In this document: positions 25,365-33,708 of the stretch, piece by piece
Layout: each line of letters begins with the position of its first letter
Position numbering within the stretch: position 1 is the stretch's first letter
NCBI GenBank assembly: GCA_027491395.1
Contig: JAOZFI010000017.1
Coordinates: 29,672 to 93,671, forward strand
From: Thermoproteota archaeon
GTDB taxonomy: Archaea > Korarchaeota > Korarchaeia > Korarchaeales > Korarchaeaceae
Direction of reading: 5' to 3'
Length of the DNA stretch: 64,000 bases
Made by a program: the position numbers and the translations under genes
The notes under the pieces: model-generated
Seen by the model: the letters and a program-made list of their open reading frames with translations, nothing else
Database searches by the model: none
Told to the model about the DNA's origin: nothing

Positions 25365-26378
25365 ATGCTATTCGACCTGAGGCCCAAGAAATCTAGGAAA
25401 GACCTCTTCGACAGGGAATGGGAGCTAGAGGAGCTGGAAAGGGCCTCTGGCAGATATCCTCTCATCCTACTACTGGGTATTAGGAGGATAGGTAAGACCA
25501 GCGTGGCTTGGTGCTTCTTAGAGGGGAAGAGGGGATTCTTAGTTGACATGAGAGGTGTCATCCGGCGGGCTGATCTCTACGAGAGGGTGGCTAGGGGACT
25601 TGAGGAATCATTAAGCAAGATGAGAAGGTTCCTGAGGGGTATAAGGGGCATTAAGATAGCAGGCGCTGAGGTTGAGATCCAGTGGAGAGGAATGGATTCC
25701 CTGAGCCTCGCAGGTCTTCTGACAGAATTGAACAAGCTGGACGAGTTCGTTGTGATCTTGGACGAGGTCCAGCATCTGAGGCAACCCCTCATGTCCGAGG
25801 TGAGGGAGATGATAGCCTACGCCTACGACAATCTGGACAATGTGACCCTCATCCTCACGGGCTCGGAGATAGGCATGCTCAGAAGGTTCCTCAGACTCGA
25901 AGATCCATCTTCCCCCCTCTATGGGAGGTACGCATATGAGGTCGAGGTGAGAAGGTTCACCAAGGAGCAATCTAAGGAGTTCTTGGTGAGGGGATTCAGA
26001 GAAGTAGGAATGGAACCGCCGATGGAGGAAGTGGAGAAGGCCGTGGAATTCTTCGACGGGATAGTGGGGTGGCTCGTCATTTTCGGTAAATCCTACTCAG
26101 AGGGTAAAGGGGGCTTCGAGGCCATAGCGGAGATGGCCATTGGGATGGCCATCACCGAATTGATGAAACTCGATCCTAGGGAGAAACTCGTCCTCAAGGC
26201 CGTTGCCAGGGGGGCGAGGAGCTGGAGCCAAGTAAGAGAGCTGATAGAGGAGAAGGAAGGAGCCGTAATACCTAAATCCTCCCTGTCCAGAACAATCAAG
26301 AGGCTGGAGAGGCTAAGCCTCATCAAGGACTATGAGTTCTTGGATCCCGTTTACGAGAAGGCTGCACTGAGACTGTAG
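25365..26378 (+). CDS. Archaeal AAA ATPase (COG1672-like) with C-terminal winged helix
   Basis: 337 residues. Walker A is LLGIRRIGKTSVAW with K44, Walker B is FVVILDEVQHL, and a LILTGSEIGMLRRFL sensor segment follows. The last 80 residues form a winged helix (REKLVLKAVARGARSWSQVRELIEE...SLSRTIKRLERL). Proteins of this archaeal family are STAND-like ATPases of unknown role, often in variable gene numbers and associated with mobile or defence-type regions. The gene has its own tandem palindromic operator immediately upstream. It is not obviously linked to the RACo gene in function. Confidence 0.85.
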   Translation: MLFDLRPKKSRKDLFDREWELEELERASGRYPLILLLGIRRIGKTSVAWCFLEGKRGFLVDMRGVIRRADLYERVARGLEESLSKMRRFLRGIRGIKIAGAEVEIQWRGMDSLSLAGLLTELNKLDEFVVILDEVQHLRQPLMSEVREMIAYAYDNLDNVTLILTGSEIGMLRRFLRLEDPSSPLYGRYAYEVEVRRFTKEQSKEFLVRGFREVGMEPPMEEVEKAVEFFDGIVGWLVIFGKSYSEGKGGFEAIAEMAIGMAITELMKLDPREKLVLKAVARGARSWSQVRELIEEKEGAVIPKSSLSRTIKRLERLSLIKDYEFLDPVYEKAALRL

Positions 26379-26446
26379 CTCCTACTCCATGATGTGCGGA
26401 GCGAATCGCACTTTAACTTAAATTAGTTGGATAGCCCCCTAGAGCA

Positions 26447-27460
26447 ATGCCAGCGAGCTCCAAGGAGTTCTTCCTATTGGCTGATGGTTCTCCGGATGAC
26501 GTGATCAGGAAAGCTAGTGAGATGGGCTTTAAGATAGTTGCTCTATCCTCGGGAGCTAAGGAGAAGGTCAAAGACCTCGTGGATCCGGCGCACATCGTGA
26601 GAGTTGAGGAGTGGCCCTCTAAGGGAGAGATCACCCTAGTGAGGATAAAGGGGCCCGAAGACATGTCGGTGGTCGAGGAGACAGCCTCTACAGGCAAGGT
26701 GCTTATAGATAGCGAGGGGTGGAAGATAATCCCCCTAGAGAACCTGATAGCTAGTCTGGGGGGAGGCGACAGGATATACGCGATTGCTGAAACATTGGAT
26801 GAGGCTAGATCCCTGCTGGGAGTGCTGGAAGTGGGAATAAAAGGCGTTGTGATGCCGCTGAAGGATCCCAGCGAGTTGAAAGACGTAAGGAGAATGTTGG
26901 AGGAAGCCTCTCCCCTTCAACTGGTCGTGGCCGAGGTCACAGAGGTCAAAGAGGTCGGGATGGGAGATAGAGTTTGCGTGGATACCACATCAATCCTCTC
27001 CAAGGGCGAAGGGATGCTTGTAGGGGGGTCAGCCTCCTTCTTCCTGCTGGTCCACAGTGAGAACGTAGAATCCCCGTTCACCTCACCTAGAGAATTCAGG
27101 GTGAACGCGGGAGCGGTCTCCAACTACATCTTGGTGCCCGGCGGTAGGACCAAGTACCTGTCGGAGGTCAAGTCCGGGACTGAAGTGCTTGCCGTCACGA
27201 AGGACGGTAAGAGGAGGGCGGTGAGCGTCGGAAGGGCCAAGGTGGAGAGGAGGCCCTTGGTGCTGGTGCGAGCTAGGTCTCAGGATGCCGAGGGATGGGC
27301 AGTGCTGCAGCTTGCTGAAACGGTACCCCTCATGAAACCTGACGGGACCCCCATACCGGTCAGTGAGGTGAAGCCAGGGGATCAGGTCTTAGCGTACGTG
27401 GAGGAGAAGAAGGCGAGGCACTTTGGGATGGCAGTGAACGAGTTCATAGAAGAGAGGTAA
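26447..27460 (+). CDS. 3-dehydroquinate synthase II
   Basis: Archaeal enzyme that makes 3-dehydroquinate from the aldolase-derived 2-amino-3,7-dideoxy-heptulosonate, replacing the bacterial AroA/AroB entry to the shikimate pathway. Family blocks visible are IPLENLIASLG, IKGVVMPLKDPSE, a MGDRVCVDTTSILSKGEGMLVGGSA-type core (about residues 170-193), NAGAVSNYILVPGGRTKYLSE and a GRAKVERRPLVLV segment. Length 337 is typical. A TATA-like TTTAACTTAAATTAG at 26411-26425 lies about 25 bases before the ATG. aroE and aroK are 4 kb upstream. Confidence 0.93.
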   Translation: MPASSKEFFLLADGSPDDVIRKASEMGFKIVALSSGAKEKVKDLVDPAHIVRVEEWPSKGEITLVRIKGPEDMSVVEETASTGKVLIDSEGWKIIPLENLIASLGGGDRIYAIAETLDEARSLLGVLEVGIKGVVMPLKDPSELKDVRRMLEEASPLQLVVAEVTEVKEVGMGDRVCVDTTSILSKGEGMLVGGSASFFLLVHSENVESPFTSPREFRVNAGAVSNYILVPGGRTKYLSEVKSGTEVLAVTKDGKRRAVSVGRAKVERRPLVLVRARSQDAEGWAVLQLAETVPLMKPDGTPIPVSEVKPGDQVLAYVEEKKARHFGMAVNEFIEER

Positions 27461-27505
27461 AGAGAAACGAGGGGGCTTAAGAGGAGCTGACTAGATTAAC
27501 ACCGC

Positions 27506-27937
27506 TCAGGGCTCTATCCCGAACTTAGGAGCTATTTCCTGTCTGAAGTAGTCTATCGCGAAGACAACCGAGTTGAACTCGCTGGCGAAAATTTCTTTGT
27601 TCATTCCCGAGACAGGAATGGTCTTGCTGGATCCCAAGTTGCCCTCCTCATCCACATCGTACCTTACTTCCGCTAGCGTATAGTGGGCGTTGAGCAGGGC
27701 CCTGTAGAACTCCGCGCTTTCCGGTACCTTCTCACTCTCCAGTATGGTGGTCCTTATAGCCACCCAGTCGTCACCTACGAGGACGAACACCCAGTACTCA
27801 CCGTCCCCGACCTTCCAGAGGGAGGCTATGACACCCTCCTCCTTCTGATACTTCACACTCATTCCGTTGAGGAATTCCTCTATCTGGGATTCCACTTCTA
27901 CAGACAGAAGATCACCACTATGACCCACAGTGAGCAA
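27506..27937 (-). CDS. Conserved hypothetical, YbjN/type III chaperone-like fold suspected
   Basis: 143 residues, alternating strands and helices with a hydrophobic central sheet ([20 protein letters not shown]) and a long C-terminal helix ([20 protein letters not shown]). The pattern resembles YbjN or type III secretion chaperone-like domains, but I cannot identify it firmly. It is divergent from the DUF84 NTPase gene with 34 bases between the starts chosen here. It converges on DHQ synthase II. Confidence 0.5.
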   Translation of the reverse strand: MLTVGHSGDLLSVEVESQIEEFLNGMSVKYQKEEGVIASLWKVGDGEYWVFVLVGDDWVAIRTTILESEKVPESAEFYRALLNAHYTLAEVRYDVDEEGNLGSSKTIPVSGMNKEIFASEFNSVVFAIDYFRQEIAPKFGIEP

Positions 27938-27971
27938 TAATAAGTATGCCTATACTGTCGGGGCGATAGAG

Positions 27972-28490
27972 ATGCTCGTGGCAGTGGGCTCGACCAATCC
28001 CGTGAAGATCGAAGCAGTTAGGAGGGCCTTCTCCTCGGTTTGGGAGGTCGAAGTGAGGGGCGTTGAAGTGAACAGCGGTGTCTCTCCAGAGCCAGTCGGT
28101 CAGGAGGCCATTATAGGTGCTATGAACAGAGCTAGAAAAGCGATGGCCACTCTGAACGCGGATTTCGGCGTGGGCATAGAGGGGGGCGTCTTTCACTTGG
28201 GTGGCTGGTACTACTGCGCCGGCTTCGTCTGGGTGGAGAGGAAGGATGGCGTTTACGGCACGGGCACCAGCGGGTGGTTCGAATGCCCAAAGAGTTTCAC
28301 AGCTAGCTTGCTCACCGGAGTGGAGCTCGGGGACCTCATGGCAAGGATAAGCGGGAAGGCCGAGATAAAGAGGGAGGAGGGGGCGATAGGCTACTTCACC
28401 AAGGGCGTGGTGAGCAGGACCGACCTGTACACACACGGCGTGCTTATGGCCCTAGCCAAGTTCATCGCAGGTGACAGGTGGCCGGGATGA
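27972..28490 (+). CDS. Inosine/xanthosine triphosphatase-like NTPase (DUF84/YjjX)
   Basis: Sanitation enzyme hydrolysing non-canonical ITP/XTP. I start at the ATG at 27972 ([16 protein letters not shown]), which matches the family N-terminus; the longer frame overlaps the divergent gene. Motifs are [27 protein letters not shown] and GVGIEGGV. The C-terminal part is the usual [19 protein letters not shown] segment. Length 172 is normal. It ends five bases before the MobB-like gene. Confidence 0.9.
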   Translation: MLVAVGSTNPVKIEAVRRAFSSVWEVEVRGVEVNSGVSPEPVGQEAIIGAMNRARKAMATLNADFGVGIEGGVFHLGGWYYCAGFVWVERKDGVYGTGTSGWFECPKSFTASLLTGVELGDLMARISGKAEIKREEGAIGYFTKGVVSRTDLYTHGVLMALAKFIAGDRWPG

Positions 28491-28494
28491 TAGC

Positions 28495-29010
28495 ATGATG
28501 ATCGTGGCTCTCTTAGGAGGTAGGAGGGATCTACTCTATAAACCGCTGGTCAACATGCTGGCCAGCTCCGGATACAGGGTCGCTGCGGCCGTTCAGCTGA
28601 GGAAGGTCGGACTCGCCAAGGACATGAGGGAGCTGGCTGAAGCAGGAGCCGGTCTGATAGTGGCACATTCAACCAACAGGGTGGTCCTATCGACGACGTA
28701 CGTGCCAGACGCCTTGGATGAGATCAGCAAGATGGTGGGCTGCCTTGCACCTGTGGGTCCCGATGCCCTCATCCTACTCGGATTCCAGAAGTTGGTGCGA
28801 GACGATGAGAGGGTTCTAAAAGCCTTAGCTGTTTGGAGCGCCAAGGAAGCCGAGTCCCTACTTGCCGAGATCGCCCCTCCAGTAGTAGGAGTGTACTCCG
28901 AGAGAAGGGACTATCTTGGGGGGTACTCCACACCGGATGAGCTGGCAAATGCTATAGTAGATGAGGGGATGAAAAGAAGACTAATCCAACCGAGAGTCAG
29001 GAAGGCCTGA
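28495..29010 (+). CDS. MobB-like P-loop-fold protein with degenerate Walker A
   Basis: About 171 residues. The N-terminus MMIVALLGGRRDLLYKPLVNMLASSGYRVA lines up with the molybdopterin-guanine dinucleotide factor MobB, but the GxxGxGKT loop has become GGRRDLLYK, so NTP binding may be lost or changed. A REAGA-like ELAEAGAGLIVAHS and an LILLGFQKLV segment at the D.V..EGF position support the comparison. The start follows the NTPase stop closely. A decayed second copy lies 260 bases downstream, together with a decayed copy of the following membrane gene. A role in cofactor handling is inference; family membership is moderately likely. Confidence 0.5.
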   Translation: MMIVALLGGRRDLLYKPLVNMLASSGYRVAAAVQLRKVGLAKDMRELAEAGAGLIVAHSTNRVVLSTTYVPDALDEISKMVGCLAPVGPDALILLGFQKLVRDDERVLKALAVWSAKEAESLLAEIAPPVVGVYSERRDYLGGYSTPDELANAIVDEGMKRRLIQPRVRKA

Positions 29011-29033
29011 GCACTGATCAGGGGACCTTCCTG

Positions 29034-29270
29034 ATGAGGAGGACTCATCTAGTCTTCGCAGCGTTCGTCCTCTACTGGATCTCCCTGCTACTCAGGTGGA
29101 GGTTGGATTCGATCTTATCCTCTGTATGTCTGATAGCATTTCTTTTCCCAAATCTTGATTATTATCTGAGGAGCCTTCCCCTAGTTGAGCACAGGAAGAC
29201 CCTCCACAACGTCTAGGTCCTATCGATCACGACGTACATGCTCCATCTGTATAGGCTCCCAGCTCCTTGA
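29034..29270 (+). pseudogene. Membrane protein fragment, YdjM/DUF457-like, truncated by a stop
   Basis: An ATG at 29034 gives 60 residues ending at a TAG (29214-29216). It starts MRRTHLVFAAFVLYWISLLL, has two hydrophobic spans, and ends PNLDYYLRSLPLVEHRKTLHNV, recalling the D...HRxxxH metal-site pattern of YdjM-type membrane hydrolases. The second copy downstream reads SVWASLLISLLL where this one has NV-stop-VLSITTYML, so the TAG replaces a tryptophan codon and the frame continues only a short way. Probably a recent nonsense mutation. The product may still be made as a short membrane peptide. Confidence 0.5.
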
Positions 29271-29752
29271 TGATTGCGCGCTGCTTTATAATTCACTGAC
29301 AAACCTCCTCGCCAGCTCCGGGTATAGGGTTACCACTGCTATCCAGCTGAGAAAAGTAAGCATGATAGAGGAAATGATAGAGCTGGTCGAGGCCGGAGCA
29401 GGACTGATCATGGCCCATTCCATCAACAAAACTCCACTCTCCACTACCTACATTCCGAACACTTTGGAAGAAGTAAAAAGGATCATAAGCTGCTTAACTC
29501 CTGTTGATCCCGATGCCTTAATCCTGCTGGGATTTCATAAACTCGTAAATGGAGAGGAGAAGTACTCAAGGCGCTCGCCGTGTGGAGCTTGAATGAGGCG
29601 AAATCGCTCCCATAAGAGCTCTCCTCTCCCATTATGGGGGTGTACTCAGACAGGAGGGATTATGAGAGGGGTACAAGTCTCCTGAGGAACTCGCGAGGGC
29701 TATCGTCTAGGAGGGGATGATACTTCCTAGGATCCTCAGATTCAGATCCTAA
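29270..29752 (+). pseudogene. Decayed second copy of the MobB-like gene
   Basis: Strong match to the intact gene at 28495: NLLASSGYRVTTAIQLRKVS, VEAGAGLIMAHSINKTPLSTTYIPN and PDALILLGFHKLVNGEE are all present. The copy has lost the glycine-rich N-terminal loop by a deletion and frameshift near 29275-29295. It is shifted again at about 29553 (the frame resumes as VLKALAVWSLNEAKSL), has a TAA in the following segment, another frameshift near 29665, and a TAG before the end. It cannot make the full protein. With the following remnant it shows that a two-gene unit was duplicated in tandem and is decaying. Confidence 0.85.
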
Positions 29753-29799
29753 CACCGGCAAAGTGGAGGCGTAGGGTATCATCTCTTATTCGCAGACTT

Positions 29800-30106
29800 T
29801 TCATGTAAGTTGTCGTCATTCGCCTAGGAGCGCCTATCTATTGGGCTCTCTTTTCTTTTATCTTGTTATATTACATCTCCCCAAAACTTACTAGATTACT
29901 ATCTAGAGAAGTTTGCTTTAATTAAGCATAGAAAGGATATTTAGAGCGTTTGGGCTTCGCTGCTGATCTCTCTTCTTTTAACATATAAGGCTCTGTTATA
30001 CAGCGAATTACCGAGTACACTGGGCGTCTATTGCTCGATCCCCTCACTAAGTAGAGAGATAAAGGACCCTAAGCTATGGGTTAGTGGATGTGAAATTTCT
30101 AATTAG
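29800..30106 (+). pseudogene. Decayed second copy of the small membrane protein gene
   Basis: From about 29888 the frame reads LLDYYLEKFALIKHRKDI, then a TAG, then SVWASLLISLLLTYKALLYS and on to a final TAG at 30104. It aligns with LDYYLRSLPLVEHRKTLHNV of the first copy. A frameshift separates it from the hydrophobic N-terminal part (ILHLPK-like, 29865-29885). It retains about 50 codons after the point where copy 1 is cut, which shows what the complete protein looked like. Confidence 0.65.
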
Positions 30107-30121
30107 AATTTCTTTACGGAA

Positions 30122-30159
30122 CAAAAACTTTATAAAACATAAAGTAGTTATATTAGACG
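30122..30159 (+). promoter_or_regulatory. Probable promoter of the exported-protein pair
   Basis: An A-rich upstream element and TATA box (AAAAACTTTATAAAACATAAAG, TATA centre near 30133) lie about 26 bases before the GTG at 30160. A short GACGGTGA element precedes the start. This is the spacing expected for a nearly leaderless archaeal transcript. Confidence 0.6.
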
Positions 30160-30534
30160 GTGATAGCGTTGTTACATGAAGGAAACCGTGGAATATCATT
30201 TATGTTAGTTGCCTTAATAGCCGTGTTAGTTATAGCTATTCCCTCTGTTACTCAAGTAAAGGCATCGCCGAATAGCTACGATTTTGAACCCGAGACCATC
30301 TACTCGTGCTTTACCGATCACAGGCTTTTACCACCTGGAGGGGGAGATGTGGTCAGATATAGGATAGAGTATCCTTACTCAGAACTTGTTAGTGTTAGAG
30401 TTATCTACGCATCTCATGATGATTACTATTGGGGATGGCGATGGGATCACCACTATCTTAGGATAGTCATAATAAATTACTCTGAAGCGCTTCCACTATA
30501 CATAAAATGGAGAATTTGTGTGATATATCACTGA
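30160..30534 (+). CDS. Small exported protein, family unknown
   Basis: 124 residues. Residues 10-36 form a signal peptide (GISFMLVALIAVLVIAIPS then a VKA-S cleavage-like site). The mature part is beta-rich with many aromatic residues (DDYYWGWRWDHHYLRIVIINYS) and two cysteines (YSCFTD, WRICVI) that may form a disulfide. The start is GTG 30160 after a good promoter; an internal ATG at 30202 is possible. It is followed 21 bases later by a second exported protein, so they form an operon. Lower GC than the surrounding genes suggests a variable or acquired locus. Confidence 0.6.
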   Translation: MIALLHEGNRGISFMLVALIAVLVIAIPSVTQVKASPNSYDFEPETIYSCFTDHRLLPPGGGDVVRYRIEYPYSELVSVRVIYASHDDYYWGWRWDHHYLRIVIINYSEALPLYIKWRICVIYH

Positions 30535-30555
30535 GACTAGATAGGGGATGTTTTC

Positions 30556-31284
30556 ATGAAGAGAAAATTGAGCCTATCAATTATGACTTCCCTTTTAGTG
30601 ATACTTCTGCTTATTCTTTCACTGCTGAATCCAGCATGGGTATTTGGAAAGGGATACCCATACCTGATATCCACCTATAAGATGAATGACATTGATTCAA
30701 TCCTCAAAAAGCTCGAAAAATACGGGATACCCTATACAACTCTCTTAAGAGTGAAGGGGTCCCTCCCCAGCGAGGTACTCATGGCCACGGACGAAGGTGC
30801 TTTTATTGAATCGCTCCTATCTGGGAGTGGGAATATCCAGTCCAAGGTCGATTTAGAGAATTTCCATCTGGCAGTGGATGTGTTAGGCATGGACAGAGCG
30901 ACCATGGCTATGCTATTCGGATATAATTACCTGCTCAGCAGCCCACAGGACTGTATAGTATCAAAACCGCTTTTCGAGGCCCTAAAAAAAGCTTATGGGA
31001 AGAAGATGGGAGATTGGATAGAGGTCGATGTTTACACGGGAGTATCCCACCTGAATCTCTCATGCAGGATGATAAGCACATTCCCCGAGAAGAATCTCAT
31101 GCTATCCTATATTGTAGCTATGGATAGGGGATATCTGGAGAGCGCGGTTTATCCACTCAAAGACTCTCATTGGTTTAATCAGTTTGCTGATGAGGTCATT
31201 CTAGTCTATGTGGACGGCGTCGACGAGCTAAGAGAGGTAGAAAAGGCAGTAGGATGCAGCGATTGCTTAGTACCGATAGGATGA
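30556..31284 (+). CDS. Exported protein, family unknown
   Basis: 242 residues. An N-terminal basic patch (MKRKLS) and a long hydrophobic helix (residues 8-30) ending VFGKG look like a signal peptide or anchor. The rest is alpha/beta with four cysteines (QDCIVS, LSCRMIS, VGCSDCL), the last two as CSDC, and a C-terminal strand-turn (DEVILVYVDGVDELREVEKAVG) that resembles a ferredoxin-like fold. I recognise no family. A GGGGATG ribosome site lies before the ATG. It is second gene of the exported pair. Confidence 0.6.
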   Translation: MKRKLSLSIMTSLLVILLLILSLLNPAWVFGKGYPYLISTYKMNDIDSILKKLEKYGIPYTTLLRVKGSLPSEVLMATDEGAFIESLLSGSGNIQSKVDLENFHLAVDVLGMDRATMAMLFGYNYLLSSPQDCIVSKPLFEALKKAYGKKMGDWIEVDVYTGVSHLNLSCRMISTFPEKNLMLSYIVAMDRGYLESAVYPLKDSHWFNQFADEVILVYVDGVDELREVEKAVGCSDCLVPIG

Positions 31285-31428
31285 ATGAGACACTCGCCTA
31301 AGCCCCCTCTCTTTGTCCATCTTTTGATCATGAAAACTCCTTTGTGGAGCCACCTCGGACCTAGTTTGCTATGCTACACTTAGCGCGATTCCTAAGCTAA
31401 ACCTTAAGTAGGAGAGGAGATCGAATGG

Positions 31429-31764
31429 GTGATCCAAATGCTGGAACTCTACTTGGAGGTGACCGAGGTCAGGAAGACTCCCTCTGGGATAGTCCTCTCC
31501 CTCAGCAGGCCTAGAGGCGTGGAGGAGGTCCCACCTCCGGAGAGCGAGGAGGAGGCTATGATGTTCCAGGTAGTCAGGGCCATGGAGAAGTACATGAAAA
31601 TCCCCCTGCCCATGGGCCAAGTGCAGATGCCCACCGTTACAATAACCCTCACGATAGACGAGTACGAGACTCTCGGCAGACCTACCGTAGGAGATATGCT
31701 GAAGCTCACCATGAAGAAAGGGGAGGTCAGGACATTCTCCCCGGACAGCGGCATGGAGTACTGA
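31429..31764 (+). CDS. Conserved small beta-rich protein (arcadin-1-like suspected)
   Basis: 111 residues. The pattern is an N-terminal strand pair (LELYLEVTEVRKTPSGIVLSL), an acidic loop (PPPESEEEAMMF), a helix and a C-terminal sheet (TVTITLTIDEYETLG, MLKLTMKKGEVRTFSP). The size and layout recall arcadin-1, a protein encoded near crenactin in some TACK archaea, but I cannot confirm it and no actin gene is in the window. The start at GTG 31429 follows a GGAGAGGAGA site by eight bases; ATG 31438 is the alternative. Confidence 0.5.
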   Translation: MIQMLELYLEVTEVRKTPSGIVLSLSRPRGVEEVPPPESEEEAMMFQVVRAMEKYMKIPLPMGQVQMPTVTITLTIDEYETLGRPTVGDMLKLTMKKGEVRTFSPDSGMEY

Positions 31765-31806
31765 TTAAAGGGAACTGTTTTAACGGATCACCGTCCAATC
31801 TAATCG

Positions 31807-32103
31807 ATGTCGATAGAGGAAGCTATAACCGTAAGCAAGAAGGGTAAGAGGGAGATTAGGACAATCGTTTCTAGGGGGAGGTTCGCTCTGATAGAGTACA
31901 GGGATCCGATAACCAAGGAGAGAACGGAGGACAAGTACAAGCTTGTCCTCTACCACGACGACGGAAGAGTAGATGAGTACTTCATAATCCCAACTAGGAC
32001 GCCACACCGTCAACTCCTGATAGAGCCCAAGGAGAAGAAGGGTATGAAGCTGAAGGTTTGGAACCCGAAGACGAATCAAATCGAGGACATGTTTCCCGAG
32101 TAA
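31807..32103 (+). CDS. Conserved hypothetical small protein
   Basis: 98 residues, highly charged, predicted as a small beta barrel: RTIVSRGRFALIEYRD, then DKYKLVLYHDDGRVDEYFII and a PHRQLLIEPKEKKGMKLKVWN ending. No family recognised. An AT-rich box (GTTTTAACGG) lies about 25 bases before the ATG, so it is probably leaderless and separately transcribed. It converges on the CBS gene with ten bases between the stops. Confidence 0.55.
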   Translation: MSIEEAITVSKKGKREIRTIVSRGRFALIEYRDPITKERTEDKYKLVLYHDDGRVDEYFIIPTRTPHRQLLIEPKEKKGMKLKVWNPKTNQIEDMFPE

Positions 32104-32113
32104 AAATAGAGAA

Positions 32114-32545
32114 TTAGGAGGGAGCGAGCACCTCCAGCAGCAACCAAGCAACGTCTATTATATCTCTCATCGTGATCATGCCGATAGGCTTGCCTTCCCC
32201 GTCCACCACCGGTAGGTGCTTAATGTCAGCATCTCTCATCTTCTTCATGGCATCGATCACCAGATCGCTGGGCGAGATGGTTATTGGATTCTCGGTCATG
32301 AGCATATGAATTGGAAGTCCCTTCCCCACCTTGCCCTCAGCCACGGCGAACCTCAGATCCCTGTCGGTGAATATGCCCACAAGCTTACCGTCCTTATCCA
32401 CGACCATCACGCTGCTGATCCTGTTGTCGTCCATCACCTTAGCGGCCTGCTCTATAGGGGTTTCCTTATCCACCGTTATGGGAGGGGTGCTCATCACATC
32501 CTCCACCCTCAGGGGGAGGTGCCTCTTTCTCCTCAAGAGCGGCAA
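32114..32545 (-). CDS. CBS-domain pair protein
   Basis: 143 residues made of two CBS motifs in tandem, forming a Bateman module that usually binds adenosyl ligands such as AMP, ATP or SAM. CBS1 starts at VEDVMSTPPITVDKETPI and includes SSVMVVDKDGKLVGIFTDRDL. CBS2 is LMTENPITISPSDLVIDAMKKM then HLPVVDGEGKPIGMITMRDI. A basic N-terminal tail (LLRRKRHLPLR) precedes. No effector domain is attached, so it probably acts on a partner in trans. Monocistronic. Confidence 0.9.
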   Translation of the reverse strand: MPLLRRKRHLPLRVEDVMSTPPITVDKETPIEQAAKVMDDNRISSVMVVDKDGKLVGIFTDRDLRFAVAEGKVGKGLPIHMLMTENPITISPSDLVIDAMKKMRDADIKHLPVVDGEGKPIGMITMRDIIDVAWLLLEVLAPS

Positions 32546-32608
32546 TATCCCACCTCCGCTAGAAATACTCTGTTCATAGCTAAAACCTTTTACAAGCGGG
32601 GGGAGCGC

Positions 32609-33652
32609 TCATGAGATGACCTCTCCCACGTTATCGGGGATCCGGTAACCCCTCAGCTCAGAGGCCGACCTCCTCACATCTCCCGATTTGAGTCTGTGGA
32701 GGAACTCCTTTATAGAGGGTTTCTTGAACGATTCTTTCCGTACGACGAAATCGTAACTCTCCCACATGACCCGCAGGAATCCCAAACCGAAAGATTCCGC
32801 CACCTCCCTTATGCCGAACCCAACGTCAGCCTCACCCTTGACTATTTTCTTCGCCACTCCCACGTGAGTTCTGACCTGAACATCGTATCCCTTCACTAAC
32901 TTGGACGGGTCGGTCTCCTCGAGACCCATCCTCCTCATCTCCATTATCAACATTCTATCTGCCAACAACCTAGTGGCTGATCCGGGAGACATGTTGATGT
33001 ACCTTAACCCCCTCTCTATGATGTCGGATATGCACTCCAGTCCTGCATCCTCCCTGAACATTACCCCTAACTCCCTGTCGTACCCCCTAATTAATGCCAC
33101 CGTTTTTGACAGCCAGAACCTGCCGATGAACGGTTTGTTGAAGTCGCCGCTTTCGGGGTCGTAAAGGTGAACGGCCGCTATGTCTGCCTCACCCGTGATG
33201 AGTTTAGCTATTCCTCCGAGAGAACCGCTCCATGTGAGATCTATTTTATCCCTTAGGGTTTCCACGACCTTCTCCAACAGGGGATCATACCCTCCAGCTA
33301 AGGTGGACTCCTTCCTGGGTTCGGTCCTGCCTTCGGTCAGATTCTCCATGTAGAGGTCGAGGAGCTCCTTTCCTACATCTGTCAGGACGGCACCGCCACC
33401 CTTCGATCCCCCTCGCCTCACTGATATTAGCTTCTCCCCCAACAGTTCCTCTACCCTATTGATTTTGCTCCAGACCCAAGAATAGGATATACCTTGGGAT
33501 CTAGCGGCAGCGAGAAGGGATCCCCTCCTCTCGACCTCTTCGAGTATCTTGACGAGTCTCGCATCCAAAATTACATGCCCTCTATATAGCAGCATCACAT
33601 CTTTGCGAACCCTTATCTCCCTCAGCTTCTTTCTCAGTTCCGTTTCCATCAT
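32609..33652 (-). CDS. ModE-type transcription regulator with periplasmic-binding-protein-like domain
   Basis: 347 residues. The N-terminal winged helix (LVKILEEVERRGSLLAAARSQGISYSWVWSKINRVEELLGEKLI) is of the ModE/LysR-like molybdate regulator type. Residues 120-340 resemble the substrate-binding domain fused to such HTHs in archaea (SLGGIAKLITGEADIAAVHLYDPESGDFNKPFI, then GEADVGFGIREVAESFGL). It would bind a small ligand, commonly molybdate or tungstate. It lies downstream of the Co/Ni transporter genes on the same strand and not far from molybdopterin formate dehydrogenase. A perfect inverted repeat lies 57-76 bases upstream, a candidate autoregulatory site. Confidence 0.8.
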   Translation of the reverse strand: MMETELRKKLREIRVRKDVMLLYRGHVILDARLVKILEEVERRGSLLAAARSQGISYSWVWSKINRVEELLGEKLISVRRGGSKGGGAVLTDVGKELLDLYMENLTEGRTEPRKESTLAGGYDPLLEKVVETLRDKIDLTWSGSLGGIAKLITGEADIAAVHLYDPESGDFNKPFIGRFWLSKTVALIRGYDRELGVMFREDAGLECISDIIERGLRYINMSPGSATRLLADRMLIMEMRRMGLEETDPSKLVKGYDVQVRTHVGVAKKIVKGEADVGFGIREVAESFGLGFLRVMWESYDFVVRKESFKKPSIKEFLHRLKSGDVRRSASELRGYRIPDNVGEVIS

Positions 33653-33708
33653 TATTCGGGACAGCCTACAGGGATTTCTAATAATTCTAGTGGTGAGGAT
33701 AATGACAC

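Noticed and set aside
28260..28300. tRNA-like GGTTCGAATGCC T-loop on the plus strand; a similar one at 44490-44515 (GGATTCGAACCCCC).
   Set aside because: Both lie inside well-conserved coding genes and have no matching acceptor, D or anticodon stems.
29203..29230. TAG read-through (for example pyrrolysine) in the small membrane gene.
   Set aside because: The second copy has a tryptophan codon at that place and its own stops and frameshifts elsewhere, so ordinary decay explains it. No pyrrolysine genes were seen.
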